Positions 32,521-41,257 of a stretch of 64,000 bases of DNA are shown piece by piece; within the stretch, counting starts at the first letter, position 1, and every line of letters starts with the position of its first letter. Origin of the DNA: Clostridium bornimense (lineage in GTDB: Bacteria > Bacillota > Clostridia > Clostridiales > Clostridiaceae); the NCBI RefSeq assembly GCF_000577895.1, contig NZ_HG917868.1, positions 1,550,001-1,614,000 of the forward strand, read 5' to 3'. Under the pieces are notes generated by a model. The model was given only the letters and a program-made list of their open reading frames with translations. It was not told the DNA's origin and searched no databases. Both the position numbers and the translations under genes were made by a program.

Positions 32521-33844
32521 GAGTGTTTGGGAACATATCCATCAGTTTCACTTTTTCTACTTCGTATCCATATTCCTTAAATTGTACTAAGTTATCAACT
32601 AAAGATACAGGATTGCATGAAACATAAATAATTTCTTTTGCATTGAATTTAACTAAATAATCTAATGCTTTTGGTGATACACCAGCTCTTGGTGGATCTA
32701 CTATTATAATGTCAGGTTTAACCTTCAATGTTTTAATTACCTCACCAACATCTCCTGCAATAAATTCAGTATTATTTAAGTTATTTAGCTTAGAGTTAAT
32801 TTTTGCACTTTCTACTGCTTCTTCTACAAGTTCGATTCCGATTACTTTCTTAGCATTCGGTGCAACAATCTGTCCAATTGTACCTGTTCCACAATATAAG
32901 TCAAAAACTACTTTATCTTCACTGTCTCCCATAAAATCTTTTACAATTGAATATAGTCTCTCGGCACCTTTCGTGTTTGTTTGAAAAAACGACATTGGCG
33001 TTATCTTAAATTTAAGATCAAATAACTTATCATAAATATAATCTCTACCATATAATATGTCTAATTTATCTATTATAACTGCTTCAGATAAACTATCATT
33101 ACTTGTATGTAAAAATGATACTAATTCATTTTTTAGTGGTAATGACTTTATTGTATTAACTAATTCAGAAAAATCAACTTTCATCTGTGTAGTAGTAACA
33201 AGATTAATCATAAGTTCATTTGTATTTTCGCCTTTTCTTACTACTAAATTTCTAAGGAATCCTTCTCTAGACATAATTCTATAATGTGGTAGATTATTTT
33301 CTTTAGCAAACTTTAAAACAGCATCAAGGATCAATCTAAAATCATTATCTACTAGTTGACACTTATTCACAGTCAAAATTCCAAAACTTTTTCCTTTAGC
33401 ATGCATACCAAGGGTTAATTCTCCTCCTTTTTCAAGGTCACCAAAGGTAAATTCCATCTTATTTCTATATTCAAATTGTTTTTCACTTTTTTCAATTCCT
33501 AAATACTCATAAGATTCTATTTTCTTTTGATTAAATAAATTTAAAACAGCCTTTTCTTTAAATTTAAGTTGTGTGGCATAATCGATAAATTGATGTGAAC
33601 ATCCTCCACATCCATCATTAAAATGAGAACATAGTGGTTCTATCTTATAATCAACCTCTTCAATAATTTCTCTTATAGGACATTCTAGTCTACCTTTTTT
33701 CTTTCTTCCACCAGAGACCTTTACCTTCTGTCCAGGAATAGCACCTTTTACATATATTTCTCTATCGTTATGTTTTGCTACTCCCATTCCTGGAAATGCT
33801 ACATCTTCTATAAGTACTTCATATTCACGTCTTCTTTTTGCCAT
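32477..33844 (-). CDS. rlmD: 23S rRNA (uracil-C5)-methyltransferase RlmD/RlmCD
   Basis: 455 residues. N-terminal TRAM domain, then cysteines for a 4Fe-4S cluster (CSHFNDGCGGC plus the cysteine in VNKCQLVD). The AdoMet motif is VFDLYCGTGTIGQIV, IIVDPPRAGVS is the next motif, and the catalytic Cys is in YVSCNP. It methylates U1939 of 23S rRNA (and also U747 in many Firmicutes) using S-adenosylmethionine. The first host gene next to the prophage. Its last codons overlap the likely attachment site but its C-terminus looks normal. Confidence 0.95.
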   Translation of the reverse strand: MAKRRREYEVLIEDVAFPGMGVAKHNDREIYVKGAIPGQKVKVSGGRKKKGRLECPIREIIEEVDYKIEPLCSHFNDGCGGCSHQFIDYATQLKFKEKAVLNLFNQKKIESYEYLGIEKSEKQFEYRNKMEFTFGDLEKGGELTLGMHAKGKSFGILTVNKCQLVDNDFRLILDAVLKFAKENNLPHYRIMSREGFLRNLVVRKGENTNELMINLVTTTQMKVDFSELVNTIKSLPLKNELVSFLHTSNDSLSEAVIIDKLDILYGRDYIYDKLFDLKFKITPMSFFQTNTKGAERLYSIVKDFMGDSEDKVVFDLYCGTGTIGQIVAPNAKKVIGIELVEEAVESAKINSKLNNLNNTEFIAGDVGEVIKTLKVKPDIIIVDPPRAGVSPKALDYLVKFNAKEIIYVSCNPVSLVDNLVQFKEYGYEVEKVKLMDMFPNTPHVECVVLMSRVEK

Positions 33845-33853
33845 TTACTCACC

Positions 33854-34114
33854 TTATCCTAATATTTTTGCTGCTAAAAAATTTCCAACTGTTCCTTTTA
33901 ATTTTGTAACTGGTGTAATTGTTAAATATAAAAGTGATATTATTACATAACATAAGAAATTAGCATACACTTTATATTCTGATACAATTTTATAACCTAT
34001 AATATTCAAAACTAAATTAATTAGAACCATAATTATAGCAGAAATTAATGCAATAGATATAATATCTATCAAACTACTAATGAAATTCCACCCTAATCCT
34101 CTTTTCTTTTCCAT
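33854..34114 (-). CDS. small membrane protein of unknown function
   Basis: 86 residues with two or three hydrophobic stretches (LIDIISIALISAIIMVLINL and FLCYVIISLLYLTITP). The end KGTVGNFLAAKILG resembles the last part of an RDD-family protein, where Gly-Lys-Thr-x-Gly near the end of the domain is typical; this would be a truncated or minimal member. It lies directly upstream of rlmD (nine bases) in the same direction and may be cotranscribed. Confidence 0.65.
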   Translation of the reverse strand: MEKKRGLGWNFISSLIDIISIALISAIIMVLINLVLNIIGYKIVSEYKVYANFLCYVIISLLYLTITPVTKLKGTVGNFLAAKILG

Positions 34115-34296
34115 ATATATTCCTCCTTTATATTAAATGTATCCCGTATTGTAAATCCTAAATAACATCTTCAGTTTTAATACCAAAACCTATAATTTTA
34201 TGTCAAATATATTATACCATTTAAATATGATATATAGAATTATTTTGTTTAAAATTTATTTCATTGTCAATAATTAAAATACAGGAGGTAGATAAA

Positions 34297-34830
34297 TTGT
34301 TTCAAATAATTTTTAAATATGTTCTAATTTTATTTTTTATAATATCTTGTAAACTTATACTGTCAATTTTAAATGAATTTTTAAATGAGATAAGCTCACG
34401 TTATAAAAAGAAAACGAATCTATATAAAGATATGCTTTTAATTAATACTATGTCACCATTAGAATCTAAGTTACATTCTCTAAATGATTCAGAATTTAAA
34501 ATTTTTATAAAGAAATTCTTATTATCTATTGGATATAAAAATGTTTTAAATTATGATAAGTCAGGTTTTCAATTTTTAACATATGATAATAATTCAAATT
34601 ATCTAGTAAAATTTTTAGAAGACTCTAGAGATGAAGATTTTAATGTTAATAACTTCATTCTTTCTACAGTAGGTGCCTTAGTTATAGAAAATAAAACAAA
34701 CGTTATTATCTTATCTCGTGAAAAAATAGATGAAGATATAAAAAAAGAACTGTCAAAACAGAAAAATTTTATGATTTTAGATAAACAATCTCTTCTTAAT
34801 CAATGTTTAATTAATAACATAAATATATGA
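34297..34830 (+). CDS. membrane-anchored protein with degenerate Mrr-like domain (a)
   Basis: About 177 residues: one N-terminal membrane helix (IIFKYVLILFFIISCKLILS), then a soluble domain starting MSPLESKLHSLNDSEFKIFI. The order 'LxxLxxxEFxxFxxxLLxxxGY' followed by a beta segment recalls the Mrr/restriction-endonuclease-like fold. The Asp...Gln-x-Lys catalytic set is not visible, so it is likely inactive. The start is a TTG at 34297, eight bases after AGGAGG; the frame reaches upstream to another TTG that lies before that site. It is paired with a similar gene directly downstream. Confidence 0.6.
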   Translation: MFQIIFKYVLILFFIISCKLILSILNEFLNEISSRYKKKTNLYKDMLLINTMSPLESKLHSLNDSEFKIFIKKFLLSIGYKNVLNYDKSGFQFLTYDNNSNYLVKFLEDSRDEDFNVNNFILSTVGALVIENKTNVIILSREKIDEDIKKELSKQKNFMILDKQSLLNQCLINNINI

Positions 34831-34838
34831 GGTGAAAT

Positions 34839-35336
34839 ATGTATACTTTTTTAATAATGATATTATCTATAGAGTTTTTTTTTATTTTGTTAAAAATATA
34901 TAAAATTACTTTAGGATACATGAAACTTAGAAATATCTCATCTAAAATATCAAATAATATTATTTCAGAATCGGATCTCTCTAATCTATCACCAATAGAA
35001 CTCTATAATTGGAGCAAGAGTTTATTTACTTCTATGGGATACTTAGAATTAAAAGATTTAGATGATACTTATATTTCTATTTTGTCAAAAAATAATACTT
35101 CATTTGCAATACTTTGTAAGCACTACATTGATGAAAATGACTTTTATAAATTCATTGGATCCATGCATGAAAATAATATTAGTAATGGCTATATATTATC
35201 TATATCATCTTATGATGATATAATTTTAGATAAGCTTAATATGTTACCCTCAAATTTTGATATAAAACTTCTTTCTAGCACTGATATTATAAATCTAATG
35301 CCCAATAATTTTTATAAAATAAGTTCTACTATATAA
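34839..35336 (+). CDS. membrane-anchored protein with degenerate Mrr-like domain (b)
   Basis: 165 residues and the same design as the preceding gene: N-terminal helix (LIMILSIEFFFILLKIYKI), then DLSNLSPIELYNWSKSLF and a GYLEL turn. The two are probably old duplicates. GAGGTG lies before the ATG and the genes are eight bases apart. I see no catalytic residues. They could sense or bind something at the membrane, but nothing in the sequence shows what. Confidence 0.6.
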   Translation: MYTFLIMILSIEFFFILLKIYKITLGYMKLRNISSKISNNIISESDLSNLSPIELYNWSKSLFTSMGYLELKDLDDTYISILSKNNTSFAILCKHYIDENDFYKFIGSMHENNISNGYILSISSYDDIILDKLNMLPSNFDIKLLSSTDIINLMPNNFYKISSTI

Positions 35337-35365
35337 AAAACGCTACAATAATTGTAGCGTTTTTT
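35335..35365. terminator. bidirectional terminator
   Basis: AAAAAACGCTACAA and TTGTAGCGTTTTTT form a perfect 14-base stem with a TAA loop. It serves the plus-strand gene pair before it and the minus-strand ChW gene after it. Confidence 0.9.
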
Positions 35366-35368
35366 ATA

Positions 35369-37030
35369 CTATGGTAAATCTTTCAATTTAGTTATTTCAT
35401 AATTTAATGTATTGCCATTATATATATAACTCATTTTTTCTATATGAGCAGCTATTTTATTGGGCCATCCTGCATCTGTTGCATATTGATGCCATCCATA
35501 AACAGTATCCCATTTCATTTTAAAAATAGTATTCTGATTATATTTAGAGCTATTAACATAATTATCACTTATCCACTTTGCTCCACCTTCAATCGCCGCA
35601 TTAATAGAAGTCCACCCATTTTCAAAAGCAAATTTTGCACCTTCTCCATTTGGATTAGAGTCAAAAGCTCTTATTCCAAACAAATTATATGTCATTACTC
35701 CATTATATGTAATACCTTTCGCCAACTTAGATGTTCCATATCCTGTTTCATGAATTGAATGCGCTAAAAGATATAACGGATCAAGATTATATTTTCTAGC
35801 TGCATCTACAAAAGCTTGCCCTTTTCCATTTAAAACTCCTCCATTATACGGAGAATTTTGTAAATAAGTATTAATGCTATTAGCATCTACATTCTTAAAC
35901 TGATCTATTCTTATAAATTGATTTATGCTAGGATTATGTAATAATGTTTTAGCGTTAACATAATTAGCAACTTCAGATACCGGAAGTTTACCTGAAACTC
36001 CAGAAGCTACATTTCTATCTGCTTGTCCCGCTAAAAAGTCATTATAACTTTTACTAGTAGTAACAACATCATAATTTCTTGCTATAGATAAAGGATTTGT
36101 TGATATCCTTATTCTAATAGCTTCAACACGTAAGGCTAAACTAGTTGTCCCAGCCATCTGACCATTCTCTACCCACTCTTGCCATCCTGCATTTTCAAGA
36201 TGCACTTGGTATTGAATTCTATATTGACTTGGCGCACCTTCCAGCCAAATTTTTATAGCTTCTATTCTGTTTCCACTACCAGGATTTCCAGATACTTGAC
36301 CATTTTCTACAGTAGATGTCCATCCTATATTCTGAACATGAGTTTGATATTTAACTTTAATATTACTTGGTAAATTTCTTGTAGAAATAGCTATAGACTC
36401 TAATCTTCTTTTCTCCCCTACTGTCCCAGCTATATTACTTCCACTTACTTCACCAAGCCATCCTATATCAGCAGCATATGTATTATATGCAATGCTACTA
36501 TCAGATAATACCACTTCGTTTTTAGGTACAATTTTTATTTCTATTGCCTCTAACCTTAAAGATTTTCCTGTAGTTCCAGCAATTTGTCCATCTTCTACCC
36601 ATGGCATCCAGTCTATATCTTGGACATGAGCCCTATACTTTATACTATAATTTTCAGACCCATTACCTTCAAGCTTAAATTCAACTGCCTCTAATCTTAG
36701 AGATTTTCCTGTAGTTCCTAATATATTAGTACTATCTTGCCAATTAATCCAACCTATATCTTGTACATGAACCCTGGCTTTCAGTTTCATTCCTTCAATT
36801 GGATTAGTCAATTTAACTTGTAAAGCTTCTAATCTCAAAGCTTTTCCCGTAGTACCAGATGTTTCTCCATTCTTACACCATCCCATCCAATCTATATCCT
36901 GGACATGAGATCTATAAGTTACACCGACATCTGAATACGCCAATACTTTTGTACAAGGTATTAATGCTCCTAAAATAATAACTATAATAATAAATCCACC
37001 AAGTAATTTGTGACCATATTTTCTATTCAT
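35369..37030 (-). CDS. secreted ChW-repeat N-acetylglucosaminidase
   Basis: 553 residues. Signal peptide of about 32 residues (LLGGFIIIVIILGALIP, cut after VLAYS). Then six clostridial hydrophobic-with-conserved-W repeats between residues about 36 and 307, each with a G-W and the pattern GTTGKxLRLEAxxIK. The C-terminal domain (about 400-545) is a LytD/GH73-type glucosaminidase with AHSIHETGYGTSKLA (putative catalytic Glu) and NLFGIRAFDSNP. It cleaves the glycan strand of peptidoglycan outside the cell; ChW repeats anchor it to the wall. ChW proteins are nearly restricted to clostridia and relatives. GGGGGG lies upstream of the start. Confidence 0.9.
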   Translation of the reverse strand: MNRKYGHKLLGGFIIIVIILGALIPCTKVLAYSDVGVTYRSHVQDIDWMGWCKNGETSGTTGKALRLEALQVKLTNPIEGMKLKARVHVQDIGWINWQDSTNILGTTGKSLRLEAVEFKLEGNGSENYSIKYRAHVQDIDWMPWVEDGQIAGTTGKSLRLEAIEIKIVPKNEVVLSDSSIAYNTYAADIGWLGEVSGSNIAGTVGEKRRLESIAISTRNLPSNIKVKYQTHVQNIGWTSTVENGQVSGNPGSGNRIEAIKIWLEGAPSQYRIQYQVHLENAGWQEWVENGQMAGTTSLALRVEAIRIRISTNPLSIARNYDVVTTSKSYNDFLAGQADRNVASGVSGKLPVSEVANYVNAKTLLHNPSINQFIRIDQFKNVDANSINTYLQNSPYNGGVLNGKGQAFVDAARKYNLDPLYLLAHSIHETGYGTSKLAKGITYNGVMTYNLFGIRAFDSNPNGEGAKFAFENGWTSINAAIEGGAKWISDNYVNSSKYNQNTIFKMKWDTVYGWHQYATDAGWPNKIAAHIEKMSYIYNGNTLNYEITKLKDLP

Positions 37031-37259
37031 TACATTGGCCCCCCAAACTATTTAAATATTCTATTATCTATATTTTTTAGCATAATACCTATACATATCC
37101 TCAGGGACTTGTTACAAAACAAGTTTCTATTGTTACTCTGAAGACATCTTAGTATTTTTAGTAACCGAAAAATTATTTTGTTTAATATTTCTATAATAAT
37201 AACTTAATAATATCAATTCATTCTATATGTACATGATTCCTATATTCTAATTAAATACC

Positions 37260-37594
37260 TTGAGGGAGATAAATAGATTTAACATCTTAATATCTCTACT
37301 CTTCGTCCCCTAGATAATCTTTTACTTTTTAAACTATCATTTACATAATTAGCACATCCTCTATCTCTAAGACATGAGTACTAACGGATATATTTAATCC
37401 ATTATCTGATGTAAATTAGATTTCAATATACTTTAGAATTTTAATTCTAATATCTTCAACACTTAGAAATTTTTCTATCATTTCTGTAATCTCAACATCA
37501 TAGACCCATTCTTATCTTCTATATTTTAAAGTTGTACTAAAACTAACATTGTAATCATTAAAAATCCAACAAAAATACTTAATATCTTCTTCAT
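37260..37594 (-). pseudogene. decayed secreted-protein gene in a 770-base gap
   Basis: The region 37031-37800 has no intact gene. At 37594 an ATG opens MKKILSIFVGFLMITMLVLV, a typical signal peptide, but a stop follows at codon 23. In another frame the same strand then reads protein-like for about 100 codons with several stops (WVYDVEITEMIEKFLSVEDI, later FTSDNGLNISVSTHVLEIED and VKDYLGDEE). This pattern suggests a gene lost through frameshifts and stops. The parent family is not recognisable. Confidence 0.4.
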
Positions 37595-37800
37595 TTCACT
37601 TTCTACATACTAAAGTAAATCCCTGAGATTAATATTAAGGTATTAGTGCTTCGACTATATTTTACATTATTTTATTTTATCTTACAATAATTAAATTTAA
37701 TCAAGTTCTAATTTTAGTAATTTTTTAGTAATATTTTTACAATTGATAGTTTGTCTAACTCCTTTTTATGAATTTGATTTTCCTATATTTAATATGTACT

Positions 37801-38406
37801 TTATTGATATTTCTCTTCAGATAAACCTATTATAAAATCATAAAAACTTTCTTCCATAACCGGAAGTTTATTATTAATTATATTATCACTTAAATATGAG
37901 TTGGATAAACCTAAAGAAAAAGCTGATACACTTACTTCTCTAACCATCTCATTAAAGTTAAACCAACTACAAGAACCAAATAATATTCTTGGTTGTCCAT
38001 CATTTATATTGTTTAAATCCATCATTATAACATCTCCCTCTCCGGTCATTGCTATAGTTAATAGTCCATATCTTAGAAGATAGGCTGATGGTGATATAGT
38101 GGTATTTACATACCTAATTTCTTTTATACTTAGCAAATCAATATATCCTGATAAATATGGTAAATCATTTGGTTCATATTGTTTATAAAACTCTATTATT
38201 TCATCAGGAATAGAATATTTCTTTATATTCTCTAATTCCTCTTCAGAATATACTATAGACATCTCCGCCATAGATTCATATAAATTCTCTAAAGTTATTA
38301 TATCTATATCCTTAGCTCGTTTTAACGCCATTTCAATTTCAACTTCTGCTAATCCCTTATCTTTAAGCATTTTTTTAAATTTACTTATAGCATAAATATA
38401 ATCCAT
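37801..38406 (-). CDS. SUKH (SMI1/KNR4)-like protein
   Basis: 201 residues. A helical N-terminus (KFKKMLKDKGLAEVEIEMAL) is followed by a region with the SMI1/KNR4 pattern: YSIPDEIIEFYKQYEP, then IDLLSIKEI and LLTIAMTGEGDVIMMDL. SUKH proteins often are immunity proteins against contact-dependent or secreted nuclease toxins. It is divergent from a PBECR-like protein with a 150-base gap and next to a decayed secreted gene, in agreement with a remnant toxin/immunity island. The family call is by pattern, not search. Confidence 0.65.
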   Translation of the reverse strand: MDYIYAISKFKKMLKDKGLAEVEIEMALKRAKDIDIITLENLYESMAEMSIVYSEEELENIKKYSIPDEIIEFYKQYEPNDLPYLSGYIDLLSIKEIRYVNTTISPSAYLLRYGLLTIAMTGEGDVIMMDLNNINDGQPRILFGSCSWFNFNEMVREVSVSAFSLGLSNSYLSDNIINNKLPVMEESFYDFIIGLSEEKYQ

Positions 38407-38560
38407 AACTCTTACTCCTTTGTTAACTTCTATTTTTTATATTTTATCATAAATAATAATATATGATATAATAATATTAAGTTTATATTTTCACATTAAT
38501 GTATTATTAATACATATTATATTTATCATATAACTATAAACTATGGAAGGACAGATGGAT

Positions 38561-38953
38561 ATGGTAGACCTAAAACGATATCATAGAATAGGCCGAATTC
38601 CCAAAGGTGTTTCTGCTATTGTTGGATTCACTTATTCTGGCAATGTTTATGCTTCTCCTGGAGTATTAAAGCACATTCGTAAACGTCACTCTAAGCAATT
38701 ATCAAAAAAAATATTATGTAATTTGGAATCTACTATTAAAGATATTATTCAAAGTCCTCATTTTGTTGGAGTAAATGTTTCTAGTAAAGGTGTTAGCTTG
38801 GAGTTGATAAAAAAAATAGATTTGCCAATATTGTTAGCATTAGATATTGATAAAAAACAAAATTATATATATGTTGCATCCATGTATCCTATTTCATCTT
38901 CAAAAGTTGAAAATCGTATTCACAATGGAAAGCTTATGAAAATAAAATTTTAA
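38561..38953 (+). CDS. PBECR-like (phage-Barnase-EndoU-ColicinE5/RelE-like) domain protein
   Basis: About 130 residues with YASPGVLKHIRKRHSKQL, DIIQSPHFVGVN and SVSS-type strands followed by LPILLALDIDKKQNYIYVAS. This is the arrangement of PBECR-type small nuclease-fold domains, which occur as toxins and in polyvalent phage proteins. The conserved His in VLKHIRKRH would be catalytic. Several ATG codons exist; 38561 was chosen because AGGA is nine bases upstream, while 38543 has no site. The function is not proven, and no secretion signal is present. Confidence 0.6.
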   Translation: MVDLKRYHRIGRIPKGVSAIVGFTYSGNVYASPGVLKHIRKRHSKQLSKKILCNLESTIKDIIQSPHFVGVNVSSKGVSLELIKKIDLPILLALDIDKKQNYIYVASMYPISSSKVENRIHNGKLMKIKF

Positions 38954-39004
38954 AACACTTTATTATTTATGATTTATGTATTATAATTAATTAGTTGTTA
39001 ACTT

Positions 39005-39080
39005 TGAGGTTGGAAATGGCACCCAATACGCTACTTAGTAGTAACCAGAGATACAGGATACGCCGCCCTGTCAAGGTTGT
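39005..39080. repeat. GC-rich structured intergenic element
   Basis: A 76-base block of clearly higher G+C than the flanks. It contains the perfect palindrome CTACTTAGTAG (39031-39041), an ACAGG/CCTGT pair and terminal GGTT/AACC pairs, which would give a compact three-helix RNA. It looks like a dispersed element seen in clostridial intergenic regions, but I cannot name it. The piece CGCCGCCCTGTCAAGG resembles a tRNA-Asp anticodon arm, yet no tRNA can be folded. Confidence 0.45.
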
Positions 39081-39122
39081 AAAAGATTGGCAAACATATA
39101 ATTTTATGTTGCCAATCTTTTT
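39081..39122. terminator. bidirectional terminator after pdp
   Basis: AAAAGATTGGCAA and TTGCCAATCTTTT form a 13-base stem. On the minus strand it ends just one base after the pdp stop codon, and the run of T/A on both sides allows use in both directions. Confidence 0.85.
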
Positions 39123-39123
39123 A

Positions 39124-40425
39124 TTATTTTACAATTTCATATATTAATTTATATTCTTCATATACGTCACTAATAATAATAACATCTTTAAGCTTACTTA
39201 AAACAGACTTTCCAGCTTCTTCGCTATTACAATAAATAGTTGCCAATTCCTCTCCCTTTTTCACTTTATCCCCTATCTTCTTTTTAAGTACTATCCCTAC
39301 TGCTAAATCTATCTTTGAATCCTTAGTTTTTCTTCCGGCACCTAACTCCATAGCTAATAATCCCACATCTTCAGACAAAATCTTAGAAATATATCCTTCT
39401 CTATCACTATTAATTATTAATTTAAATTTACTTTTAGGTAGTAGTTCTTCATTATATATACTAGATGAATCTCCTCCTTGAGACTCTACTAACTCTTTTA
39501 ACTTATTTAAAGCTTTGCCATTAGTTAAATTTTCTCTTAATAGTTTTTTAGCTTCTTCAACAGAATGTGCTTTTTCACTAAGCACAACCATCTGTGCTCC
39601 AATTTCTAAAACTAATTCCTCTAAATCTTTTGGTCCATTGCCTTTTAACGTATCTAAAGCTTCTTTTACCTCTAAAGCATTTCCTATAGCAAATCCTAGT
39701 GGTTGGTCCATATTGGAAATTATAGCTACAGTTTTTCTGCCTAGTTGTTCTCCGATAGATACCATCTCTGTTGCCAGATTCTTTGCATCTTGCAAATTCT
39801 TCATAAATGCACCATCACCGACTTTAACATCTAGGACAATTGCATCTGCTCCAGAAGCTATTTTTTTACTCATTATACTAGAAGCAATAAGAGAAATATT
39901 GTCAACCGTAGCAGTAACATCCCTTAATGCATACAATTTTTTATCAGCAGGTGCTAACGACTTTGTCTGTCCTGCAATTGCAATTTTTATATTATTTACA
40001 TTATTTATGAAAGTATCATTGTCTAATTCAACAGAGAATCCTTTAAATGTTTCTAATTTATCTATAGTTCCTCCAGTATGACCTAAACCTCTACCACTCA
40101 TTTTAGCAACTGGTATTCCTAATGAAGCCACCAATGGAGCTAAAACTAATGTAACACTATCACCTACTCCTCCTGTAGAATGTTTATCTACCTTAATGCC
40201 TTCAATTCTGCTCAAATCTAGAATATCTCCAGAATGAGCCATTGCCATAGTAAGATCTGCCGTCTCTCTTTTATTCATTCCCTTAAAGAATATTGCCATC
40301 ATAAGAGAAGATACCTGATAGTCAGGTATCTCATCTTTATTAAATCCATTTACAAAAAAATTTATTTCTTCTGTAGTTAATTCAAGACCTCTACGTTTTT
40401 TAAGTATGATATCATACATTCTCAT
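39124..40425 (-). CDS. pdp: pyrimidine-nucleoside phosphorylase
   Basis: 433 residues, normal family length. It cleaves thymidine, uridine and deoxyuridine with phosphate to base and (deoxy)ribose-1-phosphate. The phosphate-binding motif KHSTGGVGD is at about residue 80, followed by [17 protein letters not shown], and [19 protein letters not shown] is the substrate segment. The C-terminal hammerhead domain ([20 protein letters not shown]) is present. Last gene of the deoB-PNP-PNP-pdp salvage operon; GGAGG inside the end of the previous gene precedes its start. Confidence 0.95.
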   Translation of the reverse strand: MRMYDIILKKRRGLELTTEEINFFVNGFNKDEIPDYQVSSLMMAIFFKGMNKRETADLTMAMAHSGDILDLSRIEGIKVDKHSTGGVGDSVTLVLAPLVASLGIPVAKMSGRGLGHTGGTIDKLETFKGFSVELDNDTFINNVNNIKIAIAGQTKSLAPADKKLYALRDVTATVDNISLIASSIMSKKIASGADAIVLDVKVGDGAFMKNLQDAKNLATEMVSIGEQLGRKTVAIISNMDQPLGFAIGNALEVKEALDTLKGNGPKDLEELVLEIGAQMVVLSEKAHSVEEAKKLLRENLTNGKALNKLKELVESQGGDSSSIYNEELLPKSKFKLIINSDREGYISKILSEDVGLLAMELGAGRKTKDSKIDLAVGIVLKKKIGDKVKKGEELATIYCNSEEAGKSVLSKLKDVIIISDVYEEYKLIYEIVK

Positions 40426-40430
40426 AGATA

Positions 40431-41249
40431 TTAAACCTCCATAATAAACTCTTCAATTAGTTTAATAAACTTATCTTTAGCTTTATTGGCAGTTGCTATA
40501 ACAGCTGAATGCTCTAATGGTTCAAGAGTATCCCATAAAGCCATATCTGTAATAACTGAAATTCCGAGGATCCTCATAGAACCATGACTTGCAACAATAA
40601 CTTCTGGCACTGTAGACATTCCTACTGCATCTCCACCTATAATTCTAAGCATTCTAAGTTCTGAGGGACTTTCATAATTAGGTCCTGTTACAGCGGTATA
40701 AACACCCTCAACTAAATTAATTCCTAAATTAGTCCCTATTTCTTTAACTTTATTTATATATTCTTTATCATAGCAAGAACTCATATCTGGAAATCTAGGT
40801 CCAAACTCTTCTATGTTCTCACCTATAAGAGGATTATCTCCTGTCATATTGATATGGTCTGTTATAACCATTAAATCACCTGGTTTAAATTCTGGATTCA
40901 TGCCACCAGCAGCATTAGATATTATTAAATTTTTAATATTTAGCTTCTGTGCCACTCTAATACCTATAGTAACATCTTTCATATTATGACCTTCATAATA
41001 ATGAAATCTACCATTGAATGCCAAAACTTTTTTCCCAGATAACTCCCCTATTATTAACTCTCCTTTATGTCCAACTACTGTTGCTTTAGGAAATCCCGGT
41101 ATGTCACTATAAGGAATAGTTATAGGATTCTCTATTCTATTTGCTAAATCTCCAAGTCCACTTCCAAGTACTATGGCAAAATCTATGTCGCCATTATATT
41201 TTTCTGCTATAAGTTCTTTTGTATTGTTGACTTTATCTAACAAACTCAT
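40431..41249 (-). CDS. purine nucleoside phosphorylase paralogue with Asn-to-Asp purine pocket
   Basis: 272 residues, trimeric (class I) PNP fold with [29 protein letters not shown] and [11 protein letters not shown] (Glu193 that binds N1/N7 of the purine). At the position of the purine-specificity asparagine it has Asp235 (GISVITDMA), whereas the neighbouring paralogue has Asn (GISCITNMA). In human PNP an Asn to Asp change at this place allows adenosine, and methylthioadenosine phosphorylase has Asp there. It may therefore accept 6-aminopurines. Codons confirmed in the DNA (ACA GAT ATG). It lies between the other PNP and pdp in the salvage operon. Confidence 0.9.
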   Translation of the reverse strand: MSLLDKVNNTKELIAEKYNGDIDFAIVLGSGLGDLANRIENPITIPYSDIPGFPKATVVGHKGELIIGELSGKKVLAFNGRFHYYEGHNMKDVTIGIRVAQKLNIKNLIISNAAGGMNPEFKPGDLMVITDHINMTGDNPLIGENIEEFGPRFPDMSSCYDKEYINKVKEIGTNLGINLVEGVYTAVTGPNYESPSELRMLRIIGGDAVGMSTVPEVIVASHGSMRILGISVITDMALWDTLEPLEHSAVIATANKAKDKFIKLIEEFIMEV

Positions 41250-41257
41250 ATTATAGA

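Noticed and set aside
35369-37030. Regularly repeated DNA that could suggest a CRISPR-like or tandem repeat array
   Set aside because: The repeats are in frame and encode the six ChW repeats of the wall enzyme; units are about 110-140 bases and diverged.
39061-39080. tRNA-Asp-like anticodon arm
   Set aside because: No acceptor, D or T arm can be formed around it and the pairing CGCC/GGTT is incomplete.
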